From Paenibacillus typhae (GTDB taxonomy: Bacteria; Bacillota; Bacilli; Paenibacillales; Paenibacillaceae): DNA of 64,000 nt. The position numbers were made by a program, and so were the translations under genes. Location of the stretch: the NCBI RefSeq assembly GCF_900099765.1, contig NZ_FNDX01000004.1, positions 226,362-290,361 on the forward strand, written 5' to 3'. Below are positions 52,289-61,454 of the stretch, piece by piece. How positions within the stretch are numbered: position 1 is the first letter of the stretch; each line of letters starts with the position of its first letter. A model generated the notes under the pieces. It worked only from the letters and a program-made list of their open reading frames with translations. It was not told the DNA's origin and did not search any database.

Positions 52289-53293
52289 TTACTTGTATTG
52301 GATGCGCGGATCGATGGCGGAGTACAGCAGATCCACAAGCAGATTGATGACTACAAAAATAAACGCGATAATCAGAATGCCGGTTTGAATAACCGGATAA
52401 TCCCGCGAGCTGATCGCTTCAAATATATACCGTCCCACGCCCGGCCAGGCGAAGATCGTCTCGGTAAGCACCGCTCCGCCGAGCAGCGCCCCGGTTTGGA
52501 GACCGACGACCGTCAGTACGGGAATCAGCGAGTTCTTCAGTGCGTGCTTGTACACGACCAGAAACTGTGACAGACCTTTTGCTTTTGCCGTGCGGATATA
52601 ATCGGAATTCATAACTTCCAGCATGCTGGAGCGCGTCATCCGGGCGATAATCGCCATCGGTATCGTTCCGAGCGCTATGCTCGGGAGAATCAGGTGTTTA
52701 ATGACGGTCCAGAGCTGATCCCAGCGGCCGGCGATAATCGTATCGATGACATATAGATTCGTTATGCTCTCAACCGGATCGCGCTGATCCATTCTTCCTA
52801 TTGAAGGAAGCCAGTGCAGCTTCAGGGCAAATATCATCTGCTCCATCAACCCAAGCCAGAAGATTGGCATGGACACCCCGATCAGGGCAATGATCATGGA
52901 CGTGTAGTCAAACCAGGAGTTCTGCTTCCAGGCGCTGAGAATGCCGGCGTTTACTCCGACAAAGGTAGCGAACAGCATGGCTGCAGCGGTAAGCTCCAGC
53001 GTTGCCGCAAGATAAGGCATGATCTCCTTGGCGATCGGCGTTTTGGTCCGGATGGAGGTACCGAGATCACCTTGAAGCAGATCACCCATGTAGTTGAAAT
53101 ACTGCTGCAGCCATGGCTTGTCGAGACCGAGCTGTTCACGTAAAGCCTGCTTGGACTGCTCTGTCGCCTTCTGGCCGAGAATCGTTTCCGCCGGATCGCC
53201 CGGAATGGCGTGAATGATGGAGAAGACGATAATCGTCATCCCGATCAGAACGGGGATCAGGACCATTACACGTTTAATTAGATAGGAATTCAA
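52289..53293 (-). CDS. dppB: Dipeptide ABC transporter permease DppB
   Basis: A 334-residue permease with six predicted helices: MTIIVFSIIHAIPGDPAETILG at the start is typical of the DppB/OppB family, and the EAA loop is NSDYIRTAKAKGLSQFLVVYKHALKNSLIPVL. TTG 53293 is the start with GGAAGGTGAG upstream. It lies 87 bases behind the binding protein, a gap that holds a strong hairpin, and 12 bases before dppC. Confidence 0.93.
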   Translation of the reverse strand: MNSYLIKRVMVLIPVLIGMTIIVFSIIHAIPGDPAETILGQKATEQSKQALREQLGLDKPWLQQYFNYMGDLLQGDLGTSIRTKTPIAKEIMPYLAATLELTAAAMLFATFVGVNAGILSAWKQNSWFDYTSMIIALIGVSMPIFWLGLMEQMIFALKLHWLPSIGRMDQRDPVESITNLYVIDTIIAGRWDQLWTVIKHLILPSIALGTIPMAIIARMTRSSMLEVMNSDYIRTAKAKGLSQFLVVYKHALKNSLIPVLTVVGLQTGALLGGAVLTETIFAWPGVGRYIFEAISSRDYPVIQTGILIIAFIFVVINLLVDLLYSAIDPRIQYK

Positions 53294-53334
53294 TTCGGCT
53301 CACCTTCCAAAGGTGTATTAGGGGATAACAGTAA

Positions 53335-53363
53335 CTTACCGCCGCTGTTTCAGCGGCGGTAAG
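53335..53363 (-). promoter_or_regulatory. Stable intercistronic hairpin between binding protein and dppB
   Basis: CTTACCGCCGCTG-TTT-CAGCGGCGGTAAG is a perfect 13-bp stem without a U-run. Such hairpins behind binding-protein genes protect the upstream message and allow partial readthrough, giving more binding protein than permease. Confidence 0.7.
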
Positions 53364-53379
53364 GCTGTCTGTCAAACGT

Positions 53380-55050
53380 CTATTCGAAATATACTTCGCT
53401 GTAGTACTCGGTACCTGTCGGGCCTGGCACATATCCCTTCAGATTGGCTTTGGCCGCCAACAAAGGCGTTGTATGCACAAGCGGAATCCAAGGTGCGTCC
53501 GCTTTGATGATTTCCTGAGCCTGTTTGTACAGGTCGGAGCGTTTCGCTTGATCTGTTTCCTTCTGAGCGTTGATCAGAACGGTGTGCAGCTCTTCATTGG
53601 CGTAGAACGAACGGTTGTTGCCCGGGATGGCGTCTTTGTCAAGCAGCGTGTACAGGAAGTTGTCCGGGTCACCGTTGTCGCCGGTCCAGCCCAGCATGTA
53701 AATGTCGTCCTTCTCGCCGGCTTTCGTGTCGTCCAGGTAAGTCGCCCACTCCGGCGATTCGATTACGGTTTTTACACCGATTTTTTCCCAGTCGGCTTGA
53801 ATGGCTTCGGCTACCTTTTTGCCGTCAGGCATGTATGGACGGGAAACAGGCATTGCATACAGGGTTACCGTATCTGGCAGTCCGTCCGGATATCCGGCTT
53901 CGGCCAGGAGCGCTTTTGCTTTGTCCAGATCATACTCGTAATCCTGTACGCTGTCGTTGTAACCCCACAGCGAAGGCGGCATCGGGTTAACGGCCGGCTG
54001 GGCCTGCCCGGCGAAGAAGGCATCAATGATGGCCTGCTTGTTCACAGCATGGTTCAGCGCCTGTCTTACCTTCACGTTATCGAAAGGAGCCTTTTGCAGA
54101 TTGAAGCCCAGGTATGCAACGTTGAACGGCGGACGTTCTATCTTTTGCAGATCGCTGTTGCCTTCAAGTGTGGACAGATCATCCGGACTCAAATCCTCCA
54201 TCAGATCGATTTCCCCGTTCTGCAGCGCCGTAAAGCGGGCCGAGTTATCCGGGATGGAGCGGACGATCACCTTGTTCATCTTAGGCAGACCTTCCTTCCA
54301 GTAGTCCGCATTCTTGTCCAGGGTGATGGCGTCATTACGTTTCCATTCCACAAACTTGAACGGACCCGTGCCGACCGGCTCATTCTTGAAGTTCTCTTTC
54401 TTCTCCTTAACCGCGGTAGGACTAGCGATTCCGAAAGAAGTCATGGCTATGTTTTGCAGGAACGGAGCCTGCGGCTGGTTCAGTATAAACTGCACCGTCG
54501 AATCGTCAACGGCTTTTACTTCCTTAATAACGCGGGAACCGTCCGGTCCGAACATGGAGTCGTAGTAGTCAAAAGAGTCCCCTTCGAATTTAAATTCGCT
54601 GTTAGGATCGCTCCAGCGCGTAAAGTTGAAAACTACGGCTTCGGCGTTGAAGTCAGTACCGTCATGGAATTTGACGCCCGGATGAAGTTTGAAGGTGTAA
54701 GTCAGGCCGTCTGCGGAAACCTCCCAGCTGTCCGCCAGCGATGCCTGTACTTCGGAAGTCCCCGGTTTATACTCCAGCAGGGAGTCGAACACCTGGTGAG
54801 CGATTTTGAGGGACTCGCCGTCGGTGACGATGGCCGGGTCCAGCGAAGCCGAATCGCCACCGCGTCCCACAATCAGAGTATCCTGCGTCGATGCCGAAGC
54901 GCTGCCGGAGTCCGTCTGCGGCGCATTGGTCGCCGCAGTATTTCCTCCTGCATTTCCTTCCGTTCCGGCATTGTTGTTCCCCCCGCAGCCGCTAAGCGTC
55001 AAGGTGAGGCCGATCACGGCGGCCAAAGCCAAACTGCTCCACTTTTTCAT
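53380..55050 (-). CDS. dppA: Dipeptide-binding lipoprotein (DppA-like)
   Basis: A 556-residue solute-binding lipoprotein of family 5. The signal peptide ends in TLSGCGG (Cys22), followed by an Asn/Ala/Ser-rich linker and the SBP_bac_5 fold (TLIVGRGGDSASLDPAIV, FHDGTDFNAEAVVFNFTRW, IYMLGWTGDNGDPDNFLYTLL). The GWTGDNGDPDNFL stretch is characteristic of DppA rather than OppA. It delivers di- or short peptides (heme-type ligands are possible for DppA relatives). ATG 55050 follows AAGAAGGGAG. It is the third gene of the operon, after the two ATPases. Confidence 0.92.
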   Translation of the reverse strand: MKKWSSLALAAVIGLTLTLSGCGGNNNAGTEGNAGGNTAATNAPQTDSGSASASTQDTLIVGRGGDSASLDPAIVTDGESLKIAHQVFDSLLEYKPGTSEVQASLADSWEVSADGLTYTFKLHPGVKFHDGTDFNAEAVVFNFTRWSDPNSEFKFEGDSFDYYDSMFGPDGSRVIKEVKAVDDSTVQFILNQPQAPFLQNIAMTSFGIASPTAVKEKKENFKNEPVGTGPFKFVEWKRNDAITLDKNADYWKEGLPKMNKVIVRSIPDNSARFTALQNGEIDLMEDLSPDDLSTLEGNSDLQKIERPPFNVAYLGFNLQKAPFDNVKVRQALNHAVNKQAIIDAFFAGQAQPAVNPMPPSLWGYNDSVQDYEYDLDKAKALLAEAGYPDGLPDTVTLYAMPVSRPYMPDGKKVAEAIQADWEKIGVKTVIESPEWATYLDDTKAGEKDDIYMLGWTGDNGDPDNFLYTLLDKDAIPGNNRSFYANEELHTVLINAQKETDQAKRSDLYKQAQEIIKADAPWIPLVHTTPLLAAKANLKGYVPGPTGTEYYSEVYFE

Positions 55051-55135
55051 GGTTAATAACTCCCTTCTTTCTATTAAGTAAGAATAAAGCTGTATATGGA
55101 GCCTGCGCCTGGAGGCGTAAGGCCATAAACCTGAT

Positions 55136-56131
55136 TTAAGCGAATAATTCCTTCCCTGCGCCCGTGTATAAGTGACAAGCGGTCAAATGTCCCGGCCCCG
55201 TCTCGGCGAGCGGCGGTCTGACATTCCGGCATACATCCATCACGTGGGGACAACGCGTACTGAACGCGCAGCCTACCGGCGCATTGGCAGGGCTCGGCAC
55301 CTCGCCCTGAAGAATGATCCGTTCCTTGCGGATATCCGGATCCGGTTCCGGAACGGCCGACAGCAGCGCCTGGGTGTAGGGATGCTGAGGTGTGGTGTAC
55401 AGGCTGTGCTTATTCGTGACTTCCACGATACGGCCGAGATACATAACCGCAACCCGGTCGCAGATATGCTTAACGACACTGAGATCATGCGCAATAAATA
55501 TGTAGGTAAGACCAAACTCCCGCTGCAGATCCTGCATCAGATTGATCACCTGTGACTGGATCGACACGTCAAGCGCGGACACCGGCTCGTCGGCGACAAT
55601 CAGCTTCGGCTGCAGGGAAAGCGCACGGGCAATACCGATCCGCTGCCGCTGCCCGCCTGAGAACTGGTGCGGGTAACGCTGGAGATGCGCCCTGGATAAG
55701 CCCACAACATCAGCGAGCCGTTCAACGGTGGCTCTGCGTTCTTTGGCATCGCCCACTCCGTGTACGGCCAGCGGTTCCTCCAGAATGCGGAAAACCGTAT
55801 TTCTAGGATCCAGCGAAGAGAAGGGGTCCTGAAAGACGATCTGCATCTCCCGCCGTTTCCGGCGCATTTCCTCCTGGGACAGCTTGGTGATGTCCTGCCC
55901 CTCAAAGAGCACCTGCCCCTCCGTCGGTTCGATCAGTCTGAGCAGCGAACGCCCGGTCGTCGACTTGCCGCAGCCGCTTTCGCCCACCAGCCCGAATGTT
56001 TCCCCCTTACCTACGGTGAAGGAGATATCGTCAACCGCCCTTACGTAACCCTGCGTTTTGTTAAAAAACCCTTTATTGATCGGATAATATTTCTTGAGGC
56101 CTTTGACCTCAAGCAGATGTTCCGTGGTCAT
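55136..56131 (-). CDS. dppF: Peptide ABC transporter ATPase DppF
   Basis: A 331-residue ATPase: Walker [13 protein letters not shown], signature FSGGQRQRIGIAR, Walker B LIVADEPVSALD, switch IAHDLS, and the oligo_HPN C-terminal region with the cysteine pattern CAFSTRCPHVMDVC...CHLY that binds an iron-sulfur cluster in relatives. It pairs with DppD to power import. ATG 56131 overlaps the dppD stop (ATGA) and has AGGAGG upstream. Confidence 0.93.
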   Translation of the reverse strand: MTTEHLLEVKGLKKYYPINKGFFNKTQGYVRAVDDISFTVGKGETFGLVGESGCGKSTTGRSLLRLIEPTEGQVLFEGQDITKLSQEEMRRKRREMQIVFQDPFSSLDPRNTVFRILEEPLAVHGVGDAKERRATVERLADVVGLSRAHLQRYPHQFSGGQRQRIGIARALSLQPKLIVADEPVSALDVSIQSQVINLMQDLQREFGLTYIFIAHDLSVVKHICDRVAVMYLGRIVEVTNKHSLYTTPQHPYTQALLSAVPEPDPDIRKERIILQGEVPSPANAPVGCAFSTRCPHVMDVCRNVRPPLAETGPGHLTACHLYTGAGKELFA

Positions 56132-57117
56132 ACCGCATCCTCCTGACTGCTCTCATGAAGCCAGCATCTGCAGCTGTGAAGCTCCTCCTGCAGCGTCAGC
56201 TGCGGAAGCGAACTTCTGCAGATGTCCATTGCGTGCTCGCAGCGCGGCGCAAAGCGGCAGCCCTGCATATCTTTGCTCAGGATCGGCACGTTTCCCGGAA
56301 TGGAATACAATCGTTCCCGGGTTTCATCCATGCGCGGTACCGATTCGATCAATCCGCGTGTGTATGGATGAAGCGGGTTCTTGAATATATCCCGCACGCT
56401 GCCTTCCTCCACAACCTTGCCTGCATACATGACCGCAACCCGCTGGCACATTTCAGCCACGACGCCAAGATCATGTGTAATCATCATGACAGCCGTCCCC
56501 TGCTCTTCATTGAGCCTGCGGATGAGGTCCAGGATTTGTGCCTGAATCGTTACATCAAGCGCGGTCGTCGGTTCATCCGCGATCAGAAGCTCGGGGTTGC
56601 AGGAGATCGACATGGCGATCATCACCCGCTGGCGCATACCTCCGGACAGCTGGTGCGGGTATTCGTCGATAATCGCCTCCGGCCTCGGGATGCCGACCTT
56701 CCGCAGCATATCGATGGCATGCTCTCTGGCTTCCTTCTTCGTCTTGCCGCTGTGCAGCCGGACCGTTTCGATGATCTGCTGCCCGACCGTGAACAGAGGA
56801 TTAAGCGAAGTCATCGGCTCCTGAAAAATCATCGAGACGGCATTGCCGCGAATCTTGCGCATGTCCTTTTCCTTTAATGGAACGATGTCGTCGCCCTTAA
56901 ACAGGATGCGTCCGCCAACGATTTTGCCCGGAGGATTCGGCACAAGCTTCAGTACCGAAAGCGAGGTAACGCTTTTGCCGCAGCCCGATTCTCCGACTAC
57001 GCCCAGCACTTCGCCGGGATTAATATAGAGGTCGACGCCGTCAACGGCCGGAATTTCGCCCTTCTCCGTGAAAAAATGGGTACGCAAATCCTCAATCTTC
57101 AAAATAGGCTGGACCAA
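56128..57117 (-). CDS. dppD: Peptide ABC transporter ATPase DppD
   Basis: A 329-residue ATPase, first gene of the operon: Walker [12 protein letters not shown], signature [13 protein letters not shown], Walker [13 protein letters not shown], switch ITHDLG, and the C-terminal [14 protein letters not shown]...CWLH cysteine set. TTG 57117 is the start, 7 bases behind AAGAGAGG; the frame runs on to 57243 but that part lies in the leader with repeats and a hairpin. Regulation may act in this leader. Confidence 0.93.
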   Translation of the reverse strand: MVQPILKIEDLRTHFFTEKGEIPAVDGVDLYINPGEVLGVVGESGCGKSVTSLSVLKLVPNPPGKIVGGRILFKGDDIVPLKEKDMRKIRGNAVSMIFQEPMTSLNPLFTVGQQIIETVRLHSGKTKKEAREHAIDMLRKVGIPRPEAIIDEYPHQLSGGMRQRVMIAMSISCNPELLIADEPTTALDVTIQAQILDLIRRLNEEQGTAVMMITHDLGVVAEMCQRVAVMYAGKVVEEGSVRDIFKNPLHPYTRGLIESVPRMDETRERLYSIPGNVPILSKDMQGCRFAPRCEHAMDICRSSLPQLTLQEELHSCRCWLHESSQEDAV

Positions 57118-57167
57118 GGGGATTCCTCTCTTCTTTGTTAAAAATTGAACTAAGGTCAAATGTCCGG

Positions 57168-57195
57168 AAATAAAAACTCCCTGCAGCAGAGAGTT
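57168..57195 (-). promoter_or_regulatory. Attenuator-like hairpin in the dpp leader
   Basis: On the minus strand AACTCTC-TGCTGCA-GGGAGTT is followed by TTTATTT, i.e. a short intrinsic-terminator-like structure 50-75 bases before the dppD start. If the promoter lies upstream, this would be a leader attenuator; otherwise it could be an old terminator. Confidence 0.5.
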
Positions 57196-57199
57196 ACAC

Positions 57200-57271
57200 C
57201 TGACACTACACGAAAGTGTTAATCTGACATTACATGAAAGCATTAATCTAACATCACATGAAAGAAATAAC
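57200..57271. repeat. Three 24-bp direct repeats upstream of the dpp operon
   Basis: Three head-to-tail 24-bp units start at 57200, 57224 and 57248. The shared pattern on the plus strand is CT(G/A)ACA-N-(T/C)ACA(T/C)GAAAG-NN-TTAAT. They lie immediately upstream of the hairpin in the operon leader. The regular spacing suggests a binding site array for a regulator or a structured leader; none can be named. Confidence 0.8.
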
Positions 57272-57451
57272 GCTTTAACTCAACAAAGATGTTATATTTA
57301 ATGACTTTACTATATGAACCCACTTTCGACAAGAAAAATTTTACAAGACTGATGTCCTTGACTAAAAAGGTTATGTGTTGTAATGGCATTGTAGAATTCC
57401 GCTCCTTAACTTGATAGTTTTTTTCTACAAGCCCTTATTTTTTATGTCCAA

Positions 57452-57594
57452 CTAAGTGAAGACGATCCAAACTCGTTTGCGGGCGGATGAGGCGATTTAG
57501 TGTGATTTTTCCCCTTGATGGGGCTCATTTGCAGGCAATTGCGCCAGATTGGTGTGACTTTTCGCCTTAGTACGGACAGGTACACATACGTCCA
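57452..57594. repeat. Interspersed repeat element B2
   Basis: Contains modules of the type TTAGTGTGATTTTTCCCCTT (57497) and TTGGTGTGACTTTTCGCCTT (57549), 52 bp apart, with CTCGTTTGCGGGCGGAT / CTCATTTGCAGGCAAT also 52 bp apart, and the 33-bp tail TCGCCTTAGTACGGACAGG... (57562-57594) shared with B1. It fills the gap between the dpp leader and the DapA-like gene; the remaining bases show no gene. Confidence 0.8.
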
Positions 57595-57679
57595 CACAGA
57601 AAAGAGCCGCATCCCCAAGGAAGCAGCTGTTGGTGTGCGAACATTGACAGGCTAGTTTTCTTCTAATCCTGTACACCCT

Positions 57680-58585
57680 CTAATTCTGTAAACTTTCTAA
57701 CCCTGCAACCTCCCGTAACACTGCCGTCAGCTGCTCATTCACAGATGAATTTAACGGTAGCAGCGGCAGCGGAAGGGCCGGCTCTGAAATGAAGCCTAAT
57801 TGCTGTGCTATAGCAGAGGCAACACGCAGACTGCCATATTGGCGGAATAAGGCCCACAGAGGTTCGAGCAATGATGAGATTTGCCCCTCTTCCTCCTCAC
57901 GTCCGGCCTGGGCCAAGCGGGTCAGCTTCAGGCAAGTTTTCGGAAGCAGGCCGCCCAGCACAGAAAACCAAACCTCACACCCTGCCTTTATACCGGCTGC
58001 TGCCGAAGGATCTCCGCTTATGCCAAGCGCCACACGGGATGGAACAAGCCCACGCAGATTTCTTATACGCAAACCGGCTGCTTCAGCACCGGCAGGCACA
58101 CCGGGAATCTTGATGGCTGCGACATTAGGCAGATTGGCAATCCGGCCGTGCAGCTCATCGCTGAAACGGAAATGTGTGGTATTAGGATTATCATAAACAC
58201 AGAGTGGCACGGACAGATTGCTGGTCACCTGTTCATACAGATGATAAACCTCTTCATCCGTTAAAGGCTGATACGATACCGGAGCGAACAGAACAGCACT
58301 TGCTCCTGCTTTCTGCGCATCCTCTGCCAAATGCAGCACATCAAGCGTCCGGAGCGCGCTTATGCTTGTCATTACAGGTACTCCGCCTGCTGCCTGGACA
58401 GCAAGCTGTAAAACCCGTTCACGCTGCGTCCGGGTTAAATACGCATAATTTCCGGTTGAACCTAACACGCCGACTGAGTCAACTCCAGCTGAAACCAAGC
58501 GTTCTATCAAAGGAATGAATTCTTTTTCGTTAATACCTGTTTCATCTAATGGGGTAAGCGGAAACGCGGATAAACCTTGGAACAT
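57680..58585 (-). CDS. DapA/NAL family aldolase (dihydrodipicolinate synthase-like)
   Basis: A 301-residue TIM-barrel class I aldolase. The Schiff-base Lys is in NVAAIKIPG (near 158), the catalytic Tyr in PLCVYDNPN (near 131), and the substrate loop in GVLGSTGNYAYLTRTQR, where the usual GTTGE-type motif is altered. It condenses or cleaves pyruvate with an aldehyde; the true DapA is usually next to lysine genes, so this is more likely a catabolic or unassigned paralogue. ATG 58585 lies 7 bases behind AAGGAGTG. It stands alone on the minus strand. Confidence 0.88.
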   Translation of the reverse strand: MFQGLSAFPLTPLDETGINEKEFIPLIERLVSAGVDSVGVLGSTGNYAYLTRTQRERVLQLAVQAAGGVPVMTSISALRTLDVLHLAEDAQKAGASAVLFAPVSYQPLTDEEVYHLYEQVTSNLSVPLCVYDNPNTTHFRFSDELHGRIANLPNVAAIKIPGVPAGAEAAGLRIRNLRGLVPSRVALGISGDPSAAAGIKAGCEVWFSVLGGLLPKTCLKLTRLAQAGREEEEGQISSLLEPLWALFRQYGSLRVASAIAQQLGFISEPALPLPLLPLNSSVNEQLTAVLREVAGLESLQN

Positions 58586-58796
58586 CTGTCTGCACTCCTT
58601 CAGTAATGGGCTGTTCATATTGAGCCATTATATGAATGGATTGGACCCATTATAAGTGCCAATTCGCAAATAAATTACTGGTCCACTCCTGCTATCATAC
58701 AAATTACACAGGCCATATTTCAGGCAGCTTGTAGACCAGGAAGTTGAACAAAAGCTGCCGATCCCATTGACAGTTGCTTTCTTGGTATTATTGAGC

Positions 58797-59303
58797 TCAT
58801 AATCTTTTAACAAGGAACAAATTCAGATCGTCATCTACAATTACCTGCTGACTATATTGCAGGTACTCCCCGTGTTTAAATATTCCTTTGCCATCCGGAA
58901 CATATCCACGGTTGACGTATAAGGCTTGTGCAGCCCCATAATCACTGAACAGGCCTACACCAAGGCCTGAGACTTCTGATCGTTCTCTAACGATATCTTC
59001 TGCTTTATCCATCAACAATGTGCCCACTCCGAGACGTCGATACTTAATCAGGACATTGAAATCCTGGATTTCCGGTATAAGCCGCTTTTTAAAATAGGGA
59101 TAATCTGATTGCCAAAGTACATTGACATAACCCGCAAAATCACCGTTCATTTCAGCCACCAATGTGACCCGCTGCTCTTTTTCTTGTTCTATCCAATATT
59201 TTCGAAAAAGAGTTTCAGGCTTCTCCCACCCTTGATTATGAAACGCCTCGGAGATCACTTTGAGATCACTTTCATTCAGGATCCGGATAGTTACTTCAGT
59301 CAT
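58797..59303 (-). CDS. GNAT family N-acetyltransferase
   Basis: A 168-residue acetyltransferase beginning MTEVTIRILNESDLKVISEAF. The acetyl-CoA motif is in LIKYRRLGVGTLLMDKAEDIV, followed by GLGVGLFSDYGAAQALYVNRGYVPDG. The target amine is unknown. ATG 59303 has AAGAAGGTGA upstream; the open frame to 59426 is not supported. It is separated from kimA by that gene's terminator and from the aldolase by about 200 bases without recognisable features. Confidence 0.9.
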   Translation of the reverse strand: MTEVTIRILNESDLKVISEAFHNQGWEKPETLFRKYWIEQEKEQRVTLVAEMNGDFAGYVNVLWQSDYPYFKKRLIPEIQDFNVLIKYRRLGVGTLLMDKAEDIVRERSEVSGLGVGLFSDYGAAQALYVNRGYVPDGKGIFKHGEYLQYSQQVIVDDDLNLFLVKRL

Positions 59304-59424
59304 AAAGTCACCTTCTTCTTTTCTTTTAGTATAAATTAAACGAAAATCTTTATATGGGATAAAACGAGTATACTCAACAAATATGCCCGTTAACTTGACA
59401 AAACGCCAGTGTAAAATTGCACGC

Positions 59425-59465
59425 AAAAAAGCCGCCCCAAGCCACTTTCATGACTTTGGGACGGC
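59425..59465 (-). terminator. Terminator behind kimA
   Basis: On the minus strand GCCGTCCCAA...TTGGGGCGGC forms a 10-bp stem with one G-T pair and a partly paired loop, followed by T6. It starts 14 bases after the kimA stop. Confidence 0.85.
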
Positions 59466-59479
59466 CCCTTCAGGCTTCA

Positions 59480-61321
59480 TTACTTCTTCAAATGATAAGG
59501 CACCGTAGTAACAATTACATCGCTGCGGAACAGCAGACGGGCACGGATCAGCAGGCTCGACTGGTTGTGCAGGATGTTGTGCCAGCCTTTTTTTGGAATA
59601 AACTGCGGAATAATAACTGTGACTCTATGATTTAGCTCTGCCGCTTTCCAGTTGACCGTGTCAATGAACTTGGTTAACGGTTGAACAATGCTTCTGTACG
59701 GTGTATAGAGGGTAACCAGACGCACGTCCGGCTGCCACTTTTTCCACTTCTCTTCAAATATCGCTTCGTCTTCCCGTTCAAAAGGAACGTAGACGGCGAT
59801 AATCTGCTGCGGTGACAGCGATTTGGCGTATTCCAGTGAGTTCTCCACGACATGGGTGATTCCGGCCACCGGCACGATGATGACATTGCCTTCGATTTTG
59901 ACCGTAGGCTCACAGGTTGTGATTCTAAGCTGGTCGGCAATAGCCTCGTAATGCTTATGAATTCTATGAAAGACGAACAGGAGAATCGGCAGGAAGACAA
60001 ATACTGGCCACACCTGAGTGAACTTGGTCAGGAAGAACATCATGGTTACAATGAAGCTGATCAGCGCGCCGACGGTGTTGATGACGAACTTCGGCATCCA
60101 GCCTGCCGGCTTTTGGCGGAGCCATTTTACCATCATCCCGGTCTGGGATAACGTAAAGGGAATGAATACCCCCACCGCATACAGAGGAATTAACTGCTCC
60201 GTCTCTCCTTCAAACACATAGATCAGCAGCATCGAGAGCACGCCCAGGATAATAATCCCATTGGAATACCCCAGTCTGTCTCCACGCATTGTGAACATCC
60301 GCGGGATGAATTTGTCCTTGGCCAGATTCACTGCCAGCAGCGGGAACGCCGAATAACCGGTATTAGCCGCCAGAATCAGAATTAACGCAGTTGTACCCTG
60401 AACAAAGAAGTACATCGCATTGCGCCCGAAGGTCTGCTCCGCAATCTGCGACACAACCGTGACGTCAGCACGGGGAGAAATTCCGTAGTAATAGGCCAGC
60501 ACAACAATCCCGGAGAACAGGACCGCTAACAAAATTCCCATCGCCGCCAGCGTTTTGGCCGCATTGGAAGCTTCCGGGCTTTTGAAATTGGGAATGGCAT
60601 TGGAGATCGCCTCTACCCCGGTCAACGCAGAGCTCCCCGATGAAAAGGCGCGCAGCAGCAGGAACAAACTGATTCCCGCCACCGGAGTACCGATTGAGGT
60701 ATGCAGCTCTGCCGGAACGTTACCCGTTAAGATGTTATACAGACCGGTGCCGATCAGAATGAACAAGGCCAGCACGAACAGATAAACCGGATAGGCCAGA
60801 ACGGATGCGGATTCCGTCACGCCTCTTAAATTCAATAATGTAATGAGCAGCACAAAGATAATGGCGATCAGCACCTTATGCTCATGCAGGCTTGGAAAAG
60901 CCGATGTAATCGCGTCTGTTCCCGCCGATACACTTACCGCCACCGTTAGAATATAATCCACCAGCAGCGAACCGCCGGCGACCAGCCCGGGATATCGGCC
61001 CAGGTTTTCTTTGGAGACAACATAAGCTCCCCCGCCGTGCGAATAGGCAAAAATAATCTGCCGGTAGGACATGATCAGTGCTGTCAGCAGTACCAATACC
61101 CCGATCGCAATCGGAATGGAATACCAGAAGGCCATTGTACCAACGGTAACCAATACAATTAAGATTTGCTCGGGACCGTAGGCAACCGAGGATAAAGCAT
61201 CTGAGGAAAGAATCGCCAGCGCTTTCTTTTTATTTAACTTCTGCTCCCCGAGTTCAGTGGACTTTAGGGGTCTGCCAATCAAAAACCTTTTCAAAAAGGA
61301 AATCACGGGTTTCACTCTCAC
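59480..61321 (-). CDS. kimA: High-affinity potassium importer KimA (APC superfamily)
   Basis: A 613-residue protein with twelve membrane helices and a cytoplasmic C-terminal domain (about 460-613). Large parts match B. subtilis KimA (YdaO) as I remember it: KRFLIGRPLKS, LAILSSDALSSVAYGPEQIL, GGGAYVVSKENLG, VSAGTDAITSAFP, LTGVEAISNAIPNFK and the ending PQFIPKKGWHNILHNQS. It imports K+ with protons. B. subtilis controls it by a c-di-AMP riboswitch, but the 117 bases between the upstream terminator and the GTG start (61321) are too short and I see no such fold; two CTTAAT repeats 11 bp apart occur there. The weak ribosome binding site leaves the start uncertain. Confidence 0.93.
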   Translation of the reverse strand: MRVKPVISFLKRFLIGRPLKSTELGEQKLNKKKALAILSSDALSSVAYGPEQILIVLVTVGTMAFWYSIPIAIGVLVLLTALIMSYRQIIFAYSHGGGAYVVSKENLGRYPGLVAGGSLLVDYILTVAVSVSAGTDAITSAFPSLHEHKVLIAIIFVLLITLLNLRGVTESASVLAYPVYLFVLALFILIGTGLYNILTGNVPAELHTSIGTPVAGISLFLLLRAFSSGSSALTGVEAISNAIPNFKSPEASNAAKTLAAMGILLAVLFSGIVVLAYYYGISPRADVTVVSQIAEQTFGRNAMYFFVQGTTALILILAANTGYSAFPLLAVNLAKDKFIPRMFTMRGDRLGYSNGIIILGVLSMLLIYVFEGETEQLIPLYAVGVFIPFTLSQTGMMVKWLRQKPAGWMPKFVINTVGALISFIVTMMFFLTKFTQVWPVFVFLPILLFVFHRIHKHYEAIADQLRITTCEPTVKIEGNVIIVPVAGITHVVENSLEYAKSLSPQQIIAVYVPFEREDEAIFEEKWKKWQPDVRLVTLYTPYRSIVQPLTKFIDTVNWKAAELNHRVTVIIPQFIPKKGWHNILHNQSSLLIRARLLFRSDVIVTTVPYHLKK

Positions 61322-61431
61322 TTTGCATGTTAGCCTTATTATCCTGAAAGCATATCATCTGCCGGATTAAGCTAGTGTTAGGATTTCGCCTTCAGTATTA
61401 AGATTGCATTAAGATAAACCGTTTTCTCCAA

Positions 61432-61454
61432 TAAAAAAAGCCCCTTTCGGGGCT
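61432..61454 (-). terminator. Terminator behind the CDF gene
   Basis: AGCCCC-GAAA-GGGGCT followed by T7 on the minus strand; the stem overlaps the stop codon of the CDF transporter. Confidence 0.92.

Noticed and set aside
53473..55056. Plus-strand open frame of 527 codons opposite the dipeptide-binding protein gene
   Set aside because: It is exactly antisense to a clear lipoprotein gene, has no ribosome binding site and its product shows no family pattern; long antisense frames are expected at this GC content.
57200..57271. 24-bp repeats considered as a small CRISPR array
   Set aside because: The units are directly adjacent with no unique spacers and no cas genes are nearby.
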